A stretch of 64,000 nt of DNA from Litoditis marina. Lineage: Eukaryota > Nematoda > Chromadorea > Rhabditida > Rhabditidae. Positions 36,410-48,600 of this stretch are shown in pieces. A program made the translations under genes and the position numbers. The stretch lies in assembly GCA_964036275.1 (NCBI GenBank), contig OZ038440.1, positions 2,356,001-2,420,000 on the forward strand, given 5' to 3'. How positions within the stretch are numbered: the first letter of the stretch is position 1; each line of letters starts with the position of its first letter. The notes under the pieces were generated by a model. The model ran no database searches. It was given only the letters and a program-made list of their open reading frames with translations, and was not told where the DNA came from.

Positions 36410-36646
36410 TATAGTGCTCACATTTCCCAACTGGATTCGTTGGCAGCGTGCTAAAAACTCTGGAAGACTGTTATTTAGAGAAAACATATATTTTACAAAA
36501 AAGTGTCCCTGAATGCAAATTATAACTAAGGTGAAGAACCCTTCACAGAAATTTATATTGTTTTGAAGTATTTCAACATGTTCAAAAACTGCATTGAAAT
36601 TTCATTGGCAAGCTGCCCAAGTCCAGTTGGGAAATTTGCAAACTAT
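36410..36646. mobile_element. TATAGTG-ended MITE, copy 2
   Basis: A second copy in the next intron of copy C, with inverted ends of about 28 bp and TA at both borders, consistent with a mariner-type insertion. Confidence 0.75.
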
Positions 36647-39188
36647 AGGGGAGTCGATAGTTGACTATTCTTCACTATTACCGCCGTCAATAAACGTCAA
36701 CGCTAGATGTCTGAACCAGGTGTTAATCGTGATGAACTGCCAATACGAAAAGTGAGTTGGAATTTGGTTGAAATCCGTGAAAATTGATGATAATGGTCAG
36801 TAAACTACCTCCGGTCAAAGAAGAAATATTGGTTTGTTTGAAGTTTGGCGACGATAACATATCAATAAACATTGTTGGAGTGCCAAATACGAACGTACAC
36901 CTGAAAACTGATTAGTACTCAAACTATCGAAGGCTAAATAAGATTTCACTTCTGCTTGGTAGTAAAATAACATTAAAATCATGTCTACAGAAAACTGACC
37001 TAACGAATGAAAACTACTGGAGATTACGACGTTGCAATTCTGACTTTGCAAATTTCTCACGGCAACTATTTCTGCGTGTTTCACTTCAGTGTAGAACTAT
37101 AAAAACGACATGGTTCTACGTATCGGATAACTTGCGATGAAGGTATAAGCATGGTTGAGTTATAGTTAACTTTTGTAAATTGCCAGTATCGACATCAAAC
37201 TACAACGTTCAGTGCGCTGGTTAAACTTGACTATTCGACCCTGAGTCCCCCACATCCATTGTTAAATTATGCTCACTTTTCCTCTTCGATGGCTCGCATG
37301 ACTTTTTCGACATCATAGGTGATGAATGGGAAGACACATGTCTGGGTGTACTGCATTGCATTCAAAACGCCCAGGACAGGCGCAATGATTTGGTGGAGAG
37401 GATTCGGAATGCACACGATGTGATTCTGGAAATACATGATCTACTCTATACTACCCGCACATAAAAAGCATCATTAACAATCAGTTAATCGCACAGTCTC
37501 GTGAAACATGTTAAACACAGCAGAACTCAGAAAAGTGCAATGAAAAAGTGCACGATTCCTAATCAGAATACGAAGATTACGTGGTTATTCAATTAACTTC
37601 TAGTATAAGGTTTTTCATAGGTACTTCCTACGTGTGAAATACGGCACTCTTTCATTACGAAATGTGTATGTTTGACGAATACGTCTGCATTAGAAAGCCA
37701 AAACAATTGAAAATTTGAAATGAGTACTGCTACTGTAGGATTATCAGTGGGAATGGTGTGAACTTTGGTACCTTGGTGTCCCATCCCGCGCGAGCTCCTA
37801 CAAATCGTGCATTGTTCAGAAGGGAGTGATGTGTAAGGGTGGCGGCCTTGGGATATCCAGTCGTACCCTGAAATAAGAGTGCACATGATTTAAAGCTGCC
37901 AATCGAGTTTAAAGATTTTTTCTCTCAAAATTTCAGTTCTCCAAAAAGAAGGGGTAATCAGTGTATTCTGTTGATAGTTGAAACCACACAGAAAATAAAA
38001 CGGTTGTTCATATTTATCGAATCGTGCGTAGTTCGGATACTATACCATTTTGACAAATCGATCAACAATTTCTGAAAACATACGCTGGTGTACTGGATAT
38101 TCATGGGATCGTCTGGCAGTACGGTCGTTTCGATTTCCTCCAACACCTTGCGACTTCTGCTACCCGCTCCATCCATGATATCATTGAAATCCCACGCACC
38201 ACTGAAATTATGAACAGTTGGTACTACCAGCTGGAAGTTGCCATTGAGAAAAACGTTTCACCCCTACCCTTTCTGTGATATTGTTTCTATTGCTAGTTTC
38301 TATTGCTTTCGAGGGTAGTTGGTCGAACTTTAATTTTTCAAAACTGAGTATATTCACACCGTTTCTAATGAGACTCCTACAGTAACTTTACAAAATTTAC
38401 GAAGGCTGTTGTGAAGCTCAAAATTTAGTTTATCGAAAATCCTCTCGTATATTACCTATACTTGAGAACGAGAATGAGGTGCAACATTTCTCAACCTTTC
38501 CGATCATGAGTGAGGAAAACGACTTGGAAGTTTCGAAATCCTAATGTAGGAGTCTCAGTAGGAGTGAGAAAGACTATACTTGATGTTTACTTGCGGAACA
38601 ACACCCTGAAGGATGAAACACAAGACACGGAAAATCAAAACGATTGGTGTCGGACCGTACGGGTTCTTTCTCGCCGAACACGATGACATGTTTCAAATGT
38701 GGAAGGTCGCGGGAGTTCACCGTCCCCATTCCTGGTTCACCGTTTGCCACAACTGGGCAGATCTAAAATGCTAGGGATAATAGATACAAGTGGGAGTGCA
38801 TTATCCAGTAGCATATTCCCGGAAAAATCGCTCTTGTCGAACACTTTGATAGATATGCTTCTTTGGTCAGTTTCCAAGACTTTTCTCGCATTACTTGGAG
38901 GAGAACAATAAAGCTGTTTGATAAATATGTAGTATTTGTAGTTTGATTCTTCTGTATTACAGTCGGAACGCGACATCCAACTACAACAATCAGTGTTACC
39001 TCCCATAGAGAATATACACACCTCAATCAGAGCACGCATGAAGTTGTTCATTTGGTTTTGTTTAGGGATTATGAGGGCAGCGACTTGCACTTTCTTCAAT
39101 GCATAATGGAGTTCGGCCGACTGGTAGTCGGGGGTGATGCTGACCTAAAAAAACAATAATTTCGTTTCGGTCGTTTGTGGTCCATAGT

Positions 39189-40337
39189 ATATAAGAGGCG
39201 TCCATTTAAATAGTTTTTCAAATTTCAAATATTATGCAAATCTGGTCATTTTCTCATGGAGCATGTTTCCATTAAATTTTTCACAATTCTGACCACATCT
39301 TCGGTTTCTAGTCAGAAAACTTACTGACAACTGTCAGAAGTGAAAACGGGCTTTTTGACGCCGGTCAATTAATATTCTGGTTTTTTTGGCATTCGTCAGT
39401 GAATTGCCTCGTTCATTCTGTGTAATTCTGACTACTGTCAGAATGTTCGCGGGATCGAACCTGCGGGCGCCAGGGCAAAAGGCTGACACACTGCCACTGC
39501 GCTACTGGGCCAATAGTTAGGGCATCGACAGTCGCGGATATAACATGCGCCTGCCAAATTGTACTGATCGCTCATATAACGAGACAGATTTAAATAATGA
39601 AAACTAATGAGAACGATGAATTAAATAGGTAACCGGGTTTATTTGGTACCCTTACCAGTTTTTAGTAAACTAATCTTTAGATTACCTAAGTAGGTAACCG
39701 CGTGGTGACCTGAAATGAGAAACCGGTTACCTGTTAGTTTTTCATTGTGGTTTTACCGCTTATTTGTACAGTAACCAAAATGAAGTTTCAGGTTACCAAC
39801 CGGTTACCTATGTGGTAACCTGAAATACTACCAAAAACCGGTAAGGTTATCAAGAAACCCGGTTACTTATGAAATTGACCAATAAAAACAAAATGAACTT
39901 TTTAAATTTAATTTTCTCGACATTAAAAAGAATTCCAGATTAACTGTTGATCGCGCTCCCGGCATGACTTACAGAAACTCGCGCACCTTCTCAGTAGCCG
40001 CTGTAGTGTAGTGGTTAGCGCTTGCGCTTTTGAACTGACGGGGTCAGGTTCGAGTCCCGGCTGAGACAGGTGGTTTGCAAATACAGTTTTGACAGTGGTC
40101 AGTTTCACTATGCAAGTAACTGACGAATGTCAAAAGTAATGTGTAAAATAATGACCGTTGTCAGACTTCAAGAAAATAATTGACCCTCGTCATTTATTTG
40201 GACGATAAAGTCTGCGAAACGGAACCAGAAACTGACCAAATTCTAGGTTTCTCGGCAATAAATAAAAAATTGACCAGATTTGCATTATATTTGAATTTTG
40301 AAAAACTATTTAAATGGATGCCTCTTATATAGTTGCG
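39189..40337. mobile_element. Two SINE-like elements head to head, with a MITE between them
   Basis: The left element (minus) runs from a tRNA-like head at 39514-39446 to a tail at 39189; the right (plus) runs from a head at 40002-40070 to a tail at 40337. Bodies align throughout and both end in TTTAAATGG(A/T)-(C/T)GCCTCTTATATA. Each head has an A-box-like motif (GTAGTGTAGTGGTTAGCG or TAGCGCAGTGGCAGTGTG) and a B box (GGTTCGAGTCC or GGTTCGATCCC). Equivalently the structure is a 1.15-kb foldback. It lies in the intron of copy C between exons 39022-39144 and 40453-40581. Confidence 0.7.
39627..39867. mobile_element. Foldback MITE with GGTAACCGGGTTT ends
   Basis: Left end GGTAACCGGGTTTATTTGG and right end ending AAACCCGGTTAC form inverted arms of about 40 bp, with further internal GGTTACC repeats. 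It separates the two SINE-like elements. Confidence 0.75.
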
Positions 40338-41609
40338 AAAAGTGAACGGATGGCTAACCAGACTATACTACTTCTTGAACGGTCGTTTTTATCTAGGGTC
40401 AATCGCTCCATAGCAAACTTAAGCTTGTATTAAATAATTTGTAGTAGTATACCTGTACCATCCCAGCCATGGCGGTGGCGAACTGTATGACCGTACTCTC
40501 GTAGTAACTGTGGCCCCAGAACGCAACACGGTCACCTCTATTCAGTCCCAACGCGAAAAGGCCGGCCGCCATACGTCAAGCCTAAAATCAGACCACATTT
40601 ATATTTTCATCACCACTTACCGTTATCAAACACAAAACTAACTGCAGCACAGTTAGTTTTGTGTTTGAAAAAACTTCCATGAAGTTGTTCCATTCTGGGA
40701 AAATATTTCGACGAGCGCAGGCGTGATATTTGCGAAGTATTCTCGTCAACCTCGTAGCGCCCCACTAGCGGATTAAATCTTCCAAAGATAACCTCTCCTG
40801 AAAAAGTGGTTTGCCGAGTGCATGCCTATTCGGTAACCGTTCAGGGATGTGGGCGTAACGCGCCGGCCGTCGGCATAGTTTTACTAGAGTTGAGAGCCTG
40901 AACCGATTTGTTGTTTGCAAATCTCCAAAACCATTTGACTGACAACATTTTCATCGAACGATTCGCACTCACATCATCGTAAACTTGCGAGAACGTTTTT
41001 CGAACTCCCTGCTCCCTGAATATGATGAACTCGTCAGGTTTCTTTTCCACAGCTCGTCGAAAGCATTCTCCTATGGTCTGTGAAAAAAACCATTTGTTAA
41101 ATATCAGTAAAACCAGTTGTTTCTTACTTGAATTCCTGGACCTATATGAAATGTCTGATTGGGAACTGAAAAGAAAGCAGGACTTGGAGGATTGAGACAT
41201 AATCAAAACGCACGAAACCAATAGTATTTTTATTTACAAATGAGCTGCATCGATGGTCCAATATAGAGATTGTCTGCATGAAATGAGAAACAGGCCAAGG
41301 TGCAAATAGTGTTTCTAGTTATTTAGTTTTAAGGTAATCTAACCTCGAACCGGAGCGCATCAGTTGAAGCTCCATTGACGTAACTTTGCATTGAGCGAGC
41401 ACTGAAATTAGTTTTTCACCGAAAAATGAGTGGACTTGATTTTTCTCGACTGGAGTGGATTTATGTGATGTATTCCCCAAAACTTTCTTTTTGGACTTTA
41501 TATCTGACAAATGTTGAGTTGTGAACGATATTTCGTCCTGGTTGTGTGAAGGCTCAAGAAAATACCTTCTGGCTAAAACAGTGGAGGATCGGCACAATCG
41601 AGTAAGCAT

Positions 41610-42637
41610 TATTTGAATGCGACCAGTACCGAGTAAGGCACTAACCAAAACAAGAGAAAAATTTATTTCTGCCCGTAAACGAACGAGAAACGCGTTAGGA
41701 AATGGACAAAGCAGTTAACGGGGGAACCTTAACTAAACTACCGTCCATGGGAGTTGCCCTCTGTGATAATAGAAAATGCCCTTTCTGGGATTCGTCTGCT
41801 AAACCGTTATTCGAAACCGGTCAATGACAAAATGCACGAAAATGCACGTAATCGAAACATCCTGATCCCAAGGAGTTTGGAAAATGGGATATTCGTTACT
41901 GCTCTGTATCCTGAACTGTTCTCCGAAACAGTAACTGTGAAAAATGCTGTGATGTCATTGAAAAAATGTGCTTTCTCGTTTGAAATGGTCCGCAAAAGTT
42001 TTGCAGTGGTCGCTCAGAACTCGCATGATCGAAAGCAAAGGAGTAAGATGCAATCTCCCAAGCTAGAACCAAGTCCGAACCTGATGATGCAGTTCGGAGC
42101 TGGTTGGTTCATAAGTGGGTGAAAACTTTGTTGAATAAAGATTACAGATTTGAGCCGCTTTTTACAACATTAAATCAATGCACGACACAATTTTGTGTGT
42201 TTCGTTGTGAGAGAGTGATTGAAATGTGAGCCTTGGGGACAGAAAGGAAAGTTAATATGAAAGAGCTGCTCGAGAGAAACTCATAAATACTATTATTCAT
42301 TCAAACTAACCAACCTATTTTGCGTACGGTTCACATGTGTTAGTCTGTTTTGGCGCGCGCAACGCTATGTTTAGGTACCCCGGGGTACCTAAACTAGCTT
42401 TCCATTCTGCACTCTTTTAAGCACAAAATCTGTACCCACTCTTTCATGTTCGGAAATTTTCTTAGGCGGTAACTCGGAAGCAATGTAATGTTGGCAAAAA
42501 TGAAAGATTGGCAACAGGTGTTTGTTTTTGCCTGAAGCTGCTAGTGTTTATGTACTGTGAAGATGAATACCATTTAATTGATGATGATGTTTTATGAAGA
42601 AGGCCATGTTTGTGAGTAATATTCATTTTCAGTCTAC
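41610..42637. other. Intergenic region between copies C and D
   Basis: It would contain the promoter of copy C. No gene is supported, although a weak 122-codon frame spans 41754-42122. A perfect 26-bp palindrome centred on CCCCGGGG lies at 42369-42394. Confidence 0.45.
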
Positions 42638-45600
42638 TCATGAATTGAAGTGTGATTGAACCGTCTCCAATCCGAGAAGTTGTTTCGAAAGGGTCCTCAA
42701 CTCGAATTTCTTCACCTAAAAAACGAGTCAAAATTAGTTGAAACTAACTAGGGGAGGTCATGTTTTGTTTTGAATATGAGGCTTTAGTCTAAAGCCTTTA
42801 TTTATATTGCACTAAGTACTGAGAAAGGCGAGAAAGCTGCAAACCTAGTGAAAGTCCAGAAGCTCAAGAGCTACCTCAGTGCATTAATAACACAACTATT
42901 CGGACCTCGGTAACTCTCACAACGTATGTATCACAACGACTTTACGAATATCACTTGAAACTGATGAATCTTGGTGTTCCTTCATGTTTTACATGAGAGT
43001 TCTATCAAATTTTTATTTACACTGAATTTTGGAACTTTAGAGTAGGATCGAGACCAAGAAAAAGCTAGTAATACCTTTTTAGTGGCGGTGAGCGGAAAGT
43101 CCTGCTCCTCTTTGATCAGAATATACTTGGGAACCTTGTAATGCGCAATCTGTAATAAAGTCGAACAATCAAACAGAACTCTCTGAATAAATCAAAATTT
43201 TTGTACAGATTTCACTGAAGTACTAGTCAATAATAAGAGAGAGATAGAGAGAGAGATAGAGAGAAAAGCTAACCGAAAACTTTTTATTATTTCAACTTTT
43301 ATTGATTTTATCTATTATTTATTTATAATTGATACTGTATCGGTCATTTTCTGGGACAAATGTACAATCGCCCCCCACAAAACAATCACCTCCCTCGTGG
43401 TACTATTACCCCCCCCCCCCCCCCCCCACCTAATTGAAATCCTAGAAAAATCGTGCGAAGGCGGGGGGTAATTGGTAAATGGGTGGGGGGACATTGTACA
43501 TCTTCGACAATGAACAATCACCCCCCACAATACAAAATGGGGGTGATAGTACATACCCGGAACTGATGAACAATCACCCCCCACTCAAACCCAAGCCTGC
43601 AGTAAATAAGCATGGTGTATAATCGCCCCCCAAAAGTGGGGGGCGATTGTAGTACGGGCCCTTTTCAACACATTTTCGACCAGGGTGGGGGGCAAATGTA
43701 AACTACTCCCCATTTTCTCAAGAAATAGAGCAAGGGGCAAATCGAGTGAGCATTGTGTGCGAGCGGTCGTTGGTATTTTCCAGCAGCTCAGAGAGTGTGT
43801 AGATCAAACATACACAGATGAGCTGGCCGCTCGTCATACCTTATTTCCTCAACTTGACCGTACGCCTCTACAGCGGATTGATTGTTCTATAGCGTTGTAC
43901 TTTGTTGACTGCAAAACAGGTTGTCTGTTTTATATTATATTCAAGTTTCTATATCATTGTTATTATGTGCTTACGTACGAAATAGTCGTCTGAAACGTTT
44001 TTATGGGGTGTTTTATGACTGTACCTTTCCTTTACAGGCGTCGGCTACCATTTCAGGGGTAATTTTGTCTTTGAATTCATCTTTTAGTCGAATCCATGCG
44101 CATATGGCTTCTCCCAATCGATCATCTGGCACACCAACCACCTGAAATCGGTAACTCGGTCGGCACATGTCCAACTGGCGGTCGGTGGCGGTCGGTGATA
44201 AGAGTGTTGGTCGGCAAGTCGGCATGTGTATAGCTGGCGGTCGGTAATGAACCAGTATAGGTAATACTCTAACTGCGTTTTTTCTTACCGACCGCCAGCT
44301 ATACACAAACCGACCCACACTCTTATCACTGACCGCCAATTGGACATGTGCCGACCGAGCCTGAACCAACCGACCGCGTCTTGGTCAATTACCCTGAAAT
44401 CAATCAATCTGAACGAAAATCAATTTAGAGGAGCTTCAAAGTCGTTTCGTTCATTCTCCAATTGATCCATAGGTTCATGAGAGCAACAGAATTGCTGAAC
44501 TCTCAGAACCTCCCAGGAGGTTGAGTCTTCGCCCTCAACACTATTTTTTAAAGGCTTCCCTGTCTTATAGAGAATTGCGAATATATAGTGTGGCCACTCG
44601 ATACTTTGGAGTTAACAGTGAAACTGTTACGAGTGGGTGTCACATGAACAATATAGCATGGCTAGCACGGATAGCGGTGTGGAAGGTTGTACGGTATGAG
44701 CAGACTATGCAAATATCAAATTATAACTCCAGCGCGTGGTCAATTTTATCAAATCAAATCAAATCAAATATTTATTACACAGTGTGTAATAACGGAACGA
44801 AAGTTTGAAACGCGAAAGGTTGCCAAAAAAGAGAATGGTGAAAAGAACATAGATGAAAAAAATATGTAATAATATTGTATACATTCTATACTAAAGCGAC
44901 TGTTCTGACAAATGCTCTGACTTAACTACCGTATCAATACCACAACCGCTGGGCAGTATTTCGAGACAGCATACATTTGTTGATTTAAAAAGGGATGTCT
45001 TCACTGGGAATGATTAAAATAACACTACCTTCCCCTTACTTACTTTATCATGAAATACACATTACTTGCTCAGGTATACGATTTACAAAACTTGTGACTT
45101 GCTATTCGCAATCGTTGCACATGGAATTTCATTATGATTATATGGACAATACCAAGTGAAAAGCAGGGGAAATTTACCTGAGCATCGGCCACATACTCCA
45201 AAGTGTGAAGATATGTTTCTATCTCAGTCGGGTAGATGTTCTCTCCACCACGACAGATCATGTCCTTTGTGCGACCAACGATGTTCACGGAACCATTTTC
45301 GTTCATAGAAGCGGTGTCTCTGCAAGCAACGCAATCAGTGATTCACTGGCTGACAAACTAAATACATAATTTCAATATTGGTTCAACAAGTTTAAACTGT
45401 TCTTAATACTGATTGATTTCACATTTTGAATACTATACGCCAAAACAAACTATTCAACACACGATAAGGAGCTTTCGGGGAAGTAGTTGGGTTTTCACGC
45501 AAATTAGGAACGGGTTTTGCTAGAAGAATGCTTCAGTAGATAACAGGGTTACTCCAACAAACCTCTCAAATAATGAGTGTAAAAGGGTTTGATCTATGAT

Positions 45601-48600
45601 ATGATTTTGTGATTCTTCAATTTTGTTTGAAAAACTGATTGACCCACCCGCTGTGATACCAACGATCGGGAGTTATGTCTCGGTTCGTTCTCTCTTCGTC
45701 CCCCCAATATCCACGCATTGTACAGTATCTAAATTCTCACCATTCATGGAAATGTTGCCGGTTTACATGCAGCACCAACCACTCAACACTATTTCATTGG
45801 TATCACAAACATAACCGTTGCAAAACTACTTGGACATCAAATGTGCGGCTAAGTTGTGTCAATTACGTGGTTCTCTCACGTGGTAAGTGGTACGTAAGTC
45901 TATACGGGTGGTGATTTTTCCTACTAACAGCATAAGCTAACACAATAGACCAAAATAGCCAGTCTGTGCTTCTGTGACAACCTTATCTTGGAATTGTTGC
46001 ATTATACACAAAATTTTGACTATTTGATCCTCACCCTCTGGCTAATAGTTCGCCGTTTTGACCGCGGGGCACTACTTTTCCGTTCTCATCCACAATCGCG
46101 ATCTGAAATGTTTCTCACCTCTCTGTAACCAGATAGAGTTTGCTCAAAAGAGCGGGATAGAACTGTTTACTGATTCTGAACCACTGTGTTTGTGGTTTGA
46201 ACCAATCATATTTCAGTCGTAATTCAAATGAGGTGCAAAATGACCACCAGAAGAGTTTATCTGAGAAGCAACAGAGTAATTTTGCATAACCTACTTCGGT
46301 TGACGGCATCACGTGTCCAACACTTTTTGTTCGTTCCATTGGTGTTTCCGTCGGAAGGGACATTGTGACAACGGGAGACAGTTCGGTTGAACCATAGGAG
46401 ATGTACAACTCGGACATGTTCAGGTGGTTTACCAAGTGCTCGCACAGACTCTTGGGGCAAGGTGCTCCGCCAATGTAGCCTTCAAGTTGGAGACATTGTC
46501 GTATAATACGAATTAATGTTTTATCGCTTATCCCTATGTCAAGCGTTCATGTAGGGAAATTCGATATTACACACTATCTCTTCTGTGAAATTTCTTGAAT
46601 ACCATAAACAGAAAATTTTCGTTCGAAACCTCACCACCGGTTAAAGAAGAAATATTGGTTTGTGCAAAGTTTGGAGCCGATAATACATCAATGTACATTG
46701 TTGGAGTGCCAAACAAAAACGTGCACCTAAATATAATGTTTTAATCCTCTATATACATTCCTATAAGACATATGCATTTGATGAGGTAATGTTCACCAAA
46801 ACAACATAATTTTGGAAATTAGGATCTCTGAAAAACTGAGCGGAACACCGACCAACAAGGAGATTACGAGAAATATACTAGAAGTGAATTGTAAATTGAA
46901 TAGTCACGTGAAGTTAGAATTCTAATGAGGATACGTGCACTTTGTCATTGCACGTTTCTGAGCTCTGCTATGTTTAACATGTTTCACGTGACTGTGCAGT
47001 TGACTTACACTATAAGCGAGCAGTCGTACTGTTAAGAGGTCAACAAAACAAACAACAAAACTGGCAATGAAATGTTCTAAAAGTCTACGTATGACATAAT
47101 GAACGTTGGAAACCTCACTTTTCATCTTCAATACTTTGCAACACTTTGTCCACTTCATAACTGATGGATGGGAACACGCATGTTTGATTGGAGTGCGTTG
47201 AACTGACGACACCCACAACACTTCCGAAGCAGTGATACAGCGGAGTTGGAATGCAGATGATGTGATCCTTTAAATGTAAAAGTACTGTGTGTGGATCATA
47301 ATGACCTTTGTTTTGACTGATTTATATTATCACATTTACTAACGTTTCTGAATACGAAACAGTGTCGGATAGTACAGGCTCGCATCAGTTTATTGTTGGA
47401 ACGTTCAGTTTATTGTTGAAAACTACATCGGGCGCAGCGCGGAGCGCTGCGCAAATTAGTTTTTGTTCAGAGGTCTGCAGACATTCCAAAACAGTTTATT
47501 ACATTTTTCTTCAAAGTCCGTCGACCATTTTATTAGATATTTGCATGAATCACTGAAAGGGCAACACGTCTACGAGACATTAAGTTTACGTCCCAAGTAA
47601 AATTTGTTGAGAGGAGTTACAGGGCCCAACGTCTCGCAAAAATGGCTTCCGTGCGGGGCGGCGGCGGCGGCGGCGGCGCCGGCGACAAAAGTGTCCGCCT
47701 CCTCAAATCTCGGCATAGTTTCGCTCAAAATTAACTTATTACAAAAATTCTTACGTTGTTGAAAAGCTATAAAAAAGTTGAGGTATACGTATTTTTCAGG
47801 TATGTCTGAAATTTGAATATTACGTGTGAGAGGGCCGAAAATGGTCTCGCAAAAAATCATGGATAGACCGGTTTCGTGAAAATAAAAATGAAAGAAGAGT
47901 TTAACGTGTAGTAGGAAGACGTTTTCCAATGAAGAACTCATAACAAGCGGGTACAGCTTGGTTTTCACTCCTATTCACAAGTCTGAATGGCGGATTGGAT
48001 AAAAGCTCTATTCACGCACGGCGAACGAAGGTTCGATTCCTGCCTGGAGCACAAAAGTAGCTCTCACTTGAACGAGTATACAACTACGCCAATCGCTCTG
48101 AACTACGGCGCCGTTTAAAACTCCAATAGTTTTAACATAACATTCCTTGTTTGGCTTATTGTTCAAAAATATCATTTTTATCAAAAATGATCGTTACTTC
48201 GTAACTATAGAAAAAGAGTTCAATTAGTATAAAAAACGGGTGTAAAGAAAGTAAAGATTAGTTTTGGATTAAACGTGGGCAAAAAATATGAAAGAAGTCC
48301 AATAAAAATATTTTGAGGAAAAGGCTAATCTCGCTTTCCTTGAAGAAAAAAACAGAGTGTAAGCTAGATCATTGTGAATCGCAGTCAGAAGATTTCTTTT
48401 CGGTTACAAAAAACTAGGTATTAATTTATTTTTTCTGAAATTTGAAACCGAGCGAGATTAGCCTTTTCCTCAAAATATTTTTATTGGACTTCTTTCATAT
48501 TTTTTGCACACGTTTAATCCAAAACTAATCTTTACTTTCTTTACACCCGTTTTTTATACTAATTACTTTACTGTTTGAAGTATATTTCAGAAAATGCACA

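Larger units (their letters stand above)
33331..41609 (-). pseudogene. ACSF2-type acyl-CoA synthetase, copy C, with premature stop and altered motifs
   Basis: Same 17-exon structure: 41609-41566, 41401-41344, 41077-40973, 40581-40453, 39144-39022, 38762-38656, 38201-38084, 37867-37772, 37425-37277, 36900-36809, 36213-36029, 35389-35322, 35050-34970, 34632-34491, 34276-34160, 33791-33717, 33411-33331. The third exon is one codon shorter and the last one codon longer than in A. The second codon of exon 40453-40581 is TGA (40576-40578) where A, B and D have CGA or AGA, so the protein would stop after 70 residues. The other exons have no further stop. Several motifs have drifted: PNPLYHCFG became PNPLHQIIA, GRTKD became GRIVD, GGENIYP became AGVNVYP. 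One splice donor (next to 38656) is the poor GTCCGA. The phosphate loop and carboxy-terminal lysine remain. I read this as a young pseudogene or a diverged gene with the stop bypassed; skipping the 129-base exon would keep the frame. Confidence 0.75.

Noticed and set aside
40576..40578. TGA in copy C as a selenocysteine codon or avoided by a shifted acceptor
   Set aside because: The other copies have Arg here, not Cys, and the next usable AG in the exon would shift the frame. A plain nonsense change is simpler.
41754..42122. 122-codon frame upstream of copy C
   Set aside because: No recognisable domain or splice partner; it lies in a promoter region with partial similarity to the other copies.
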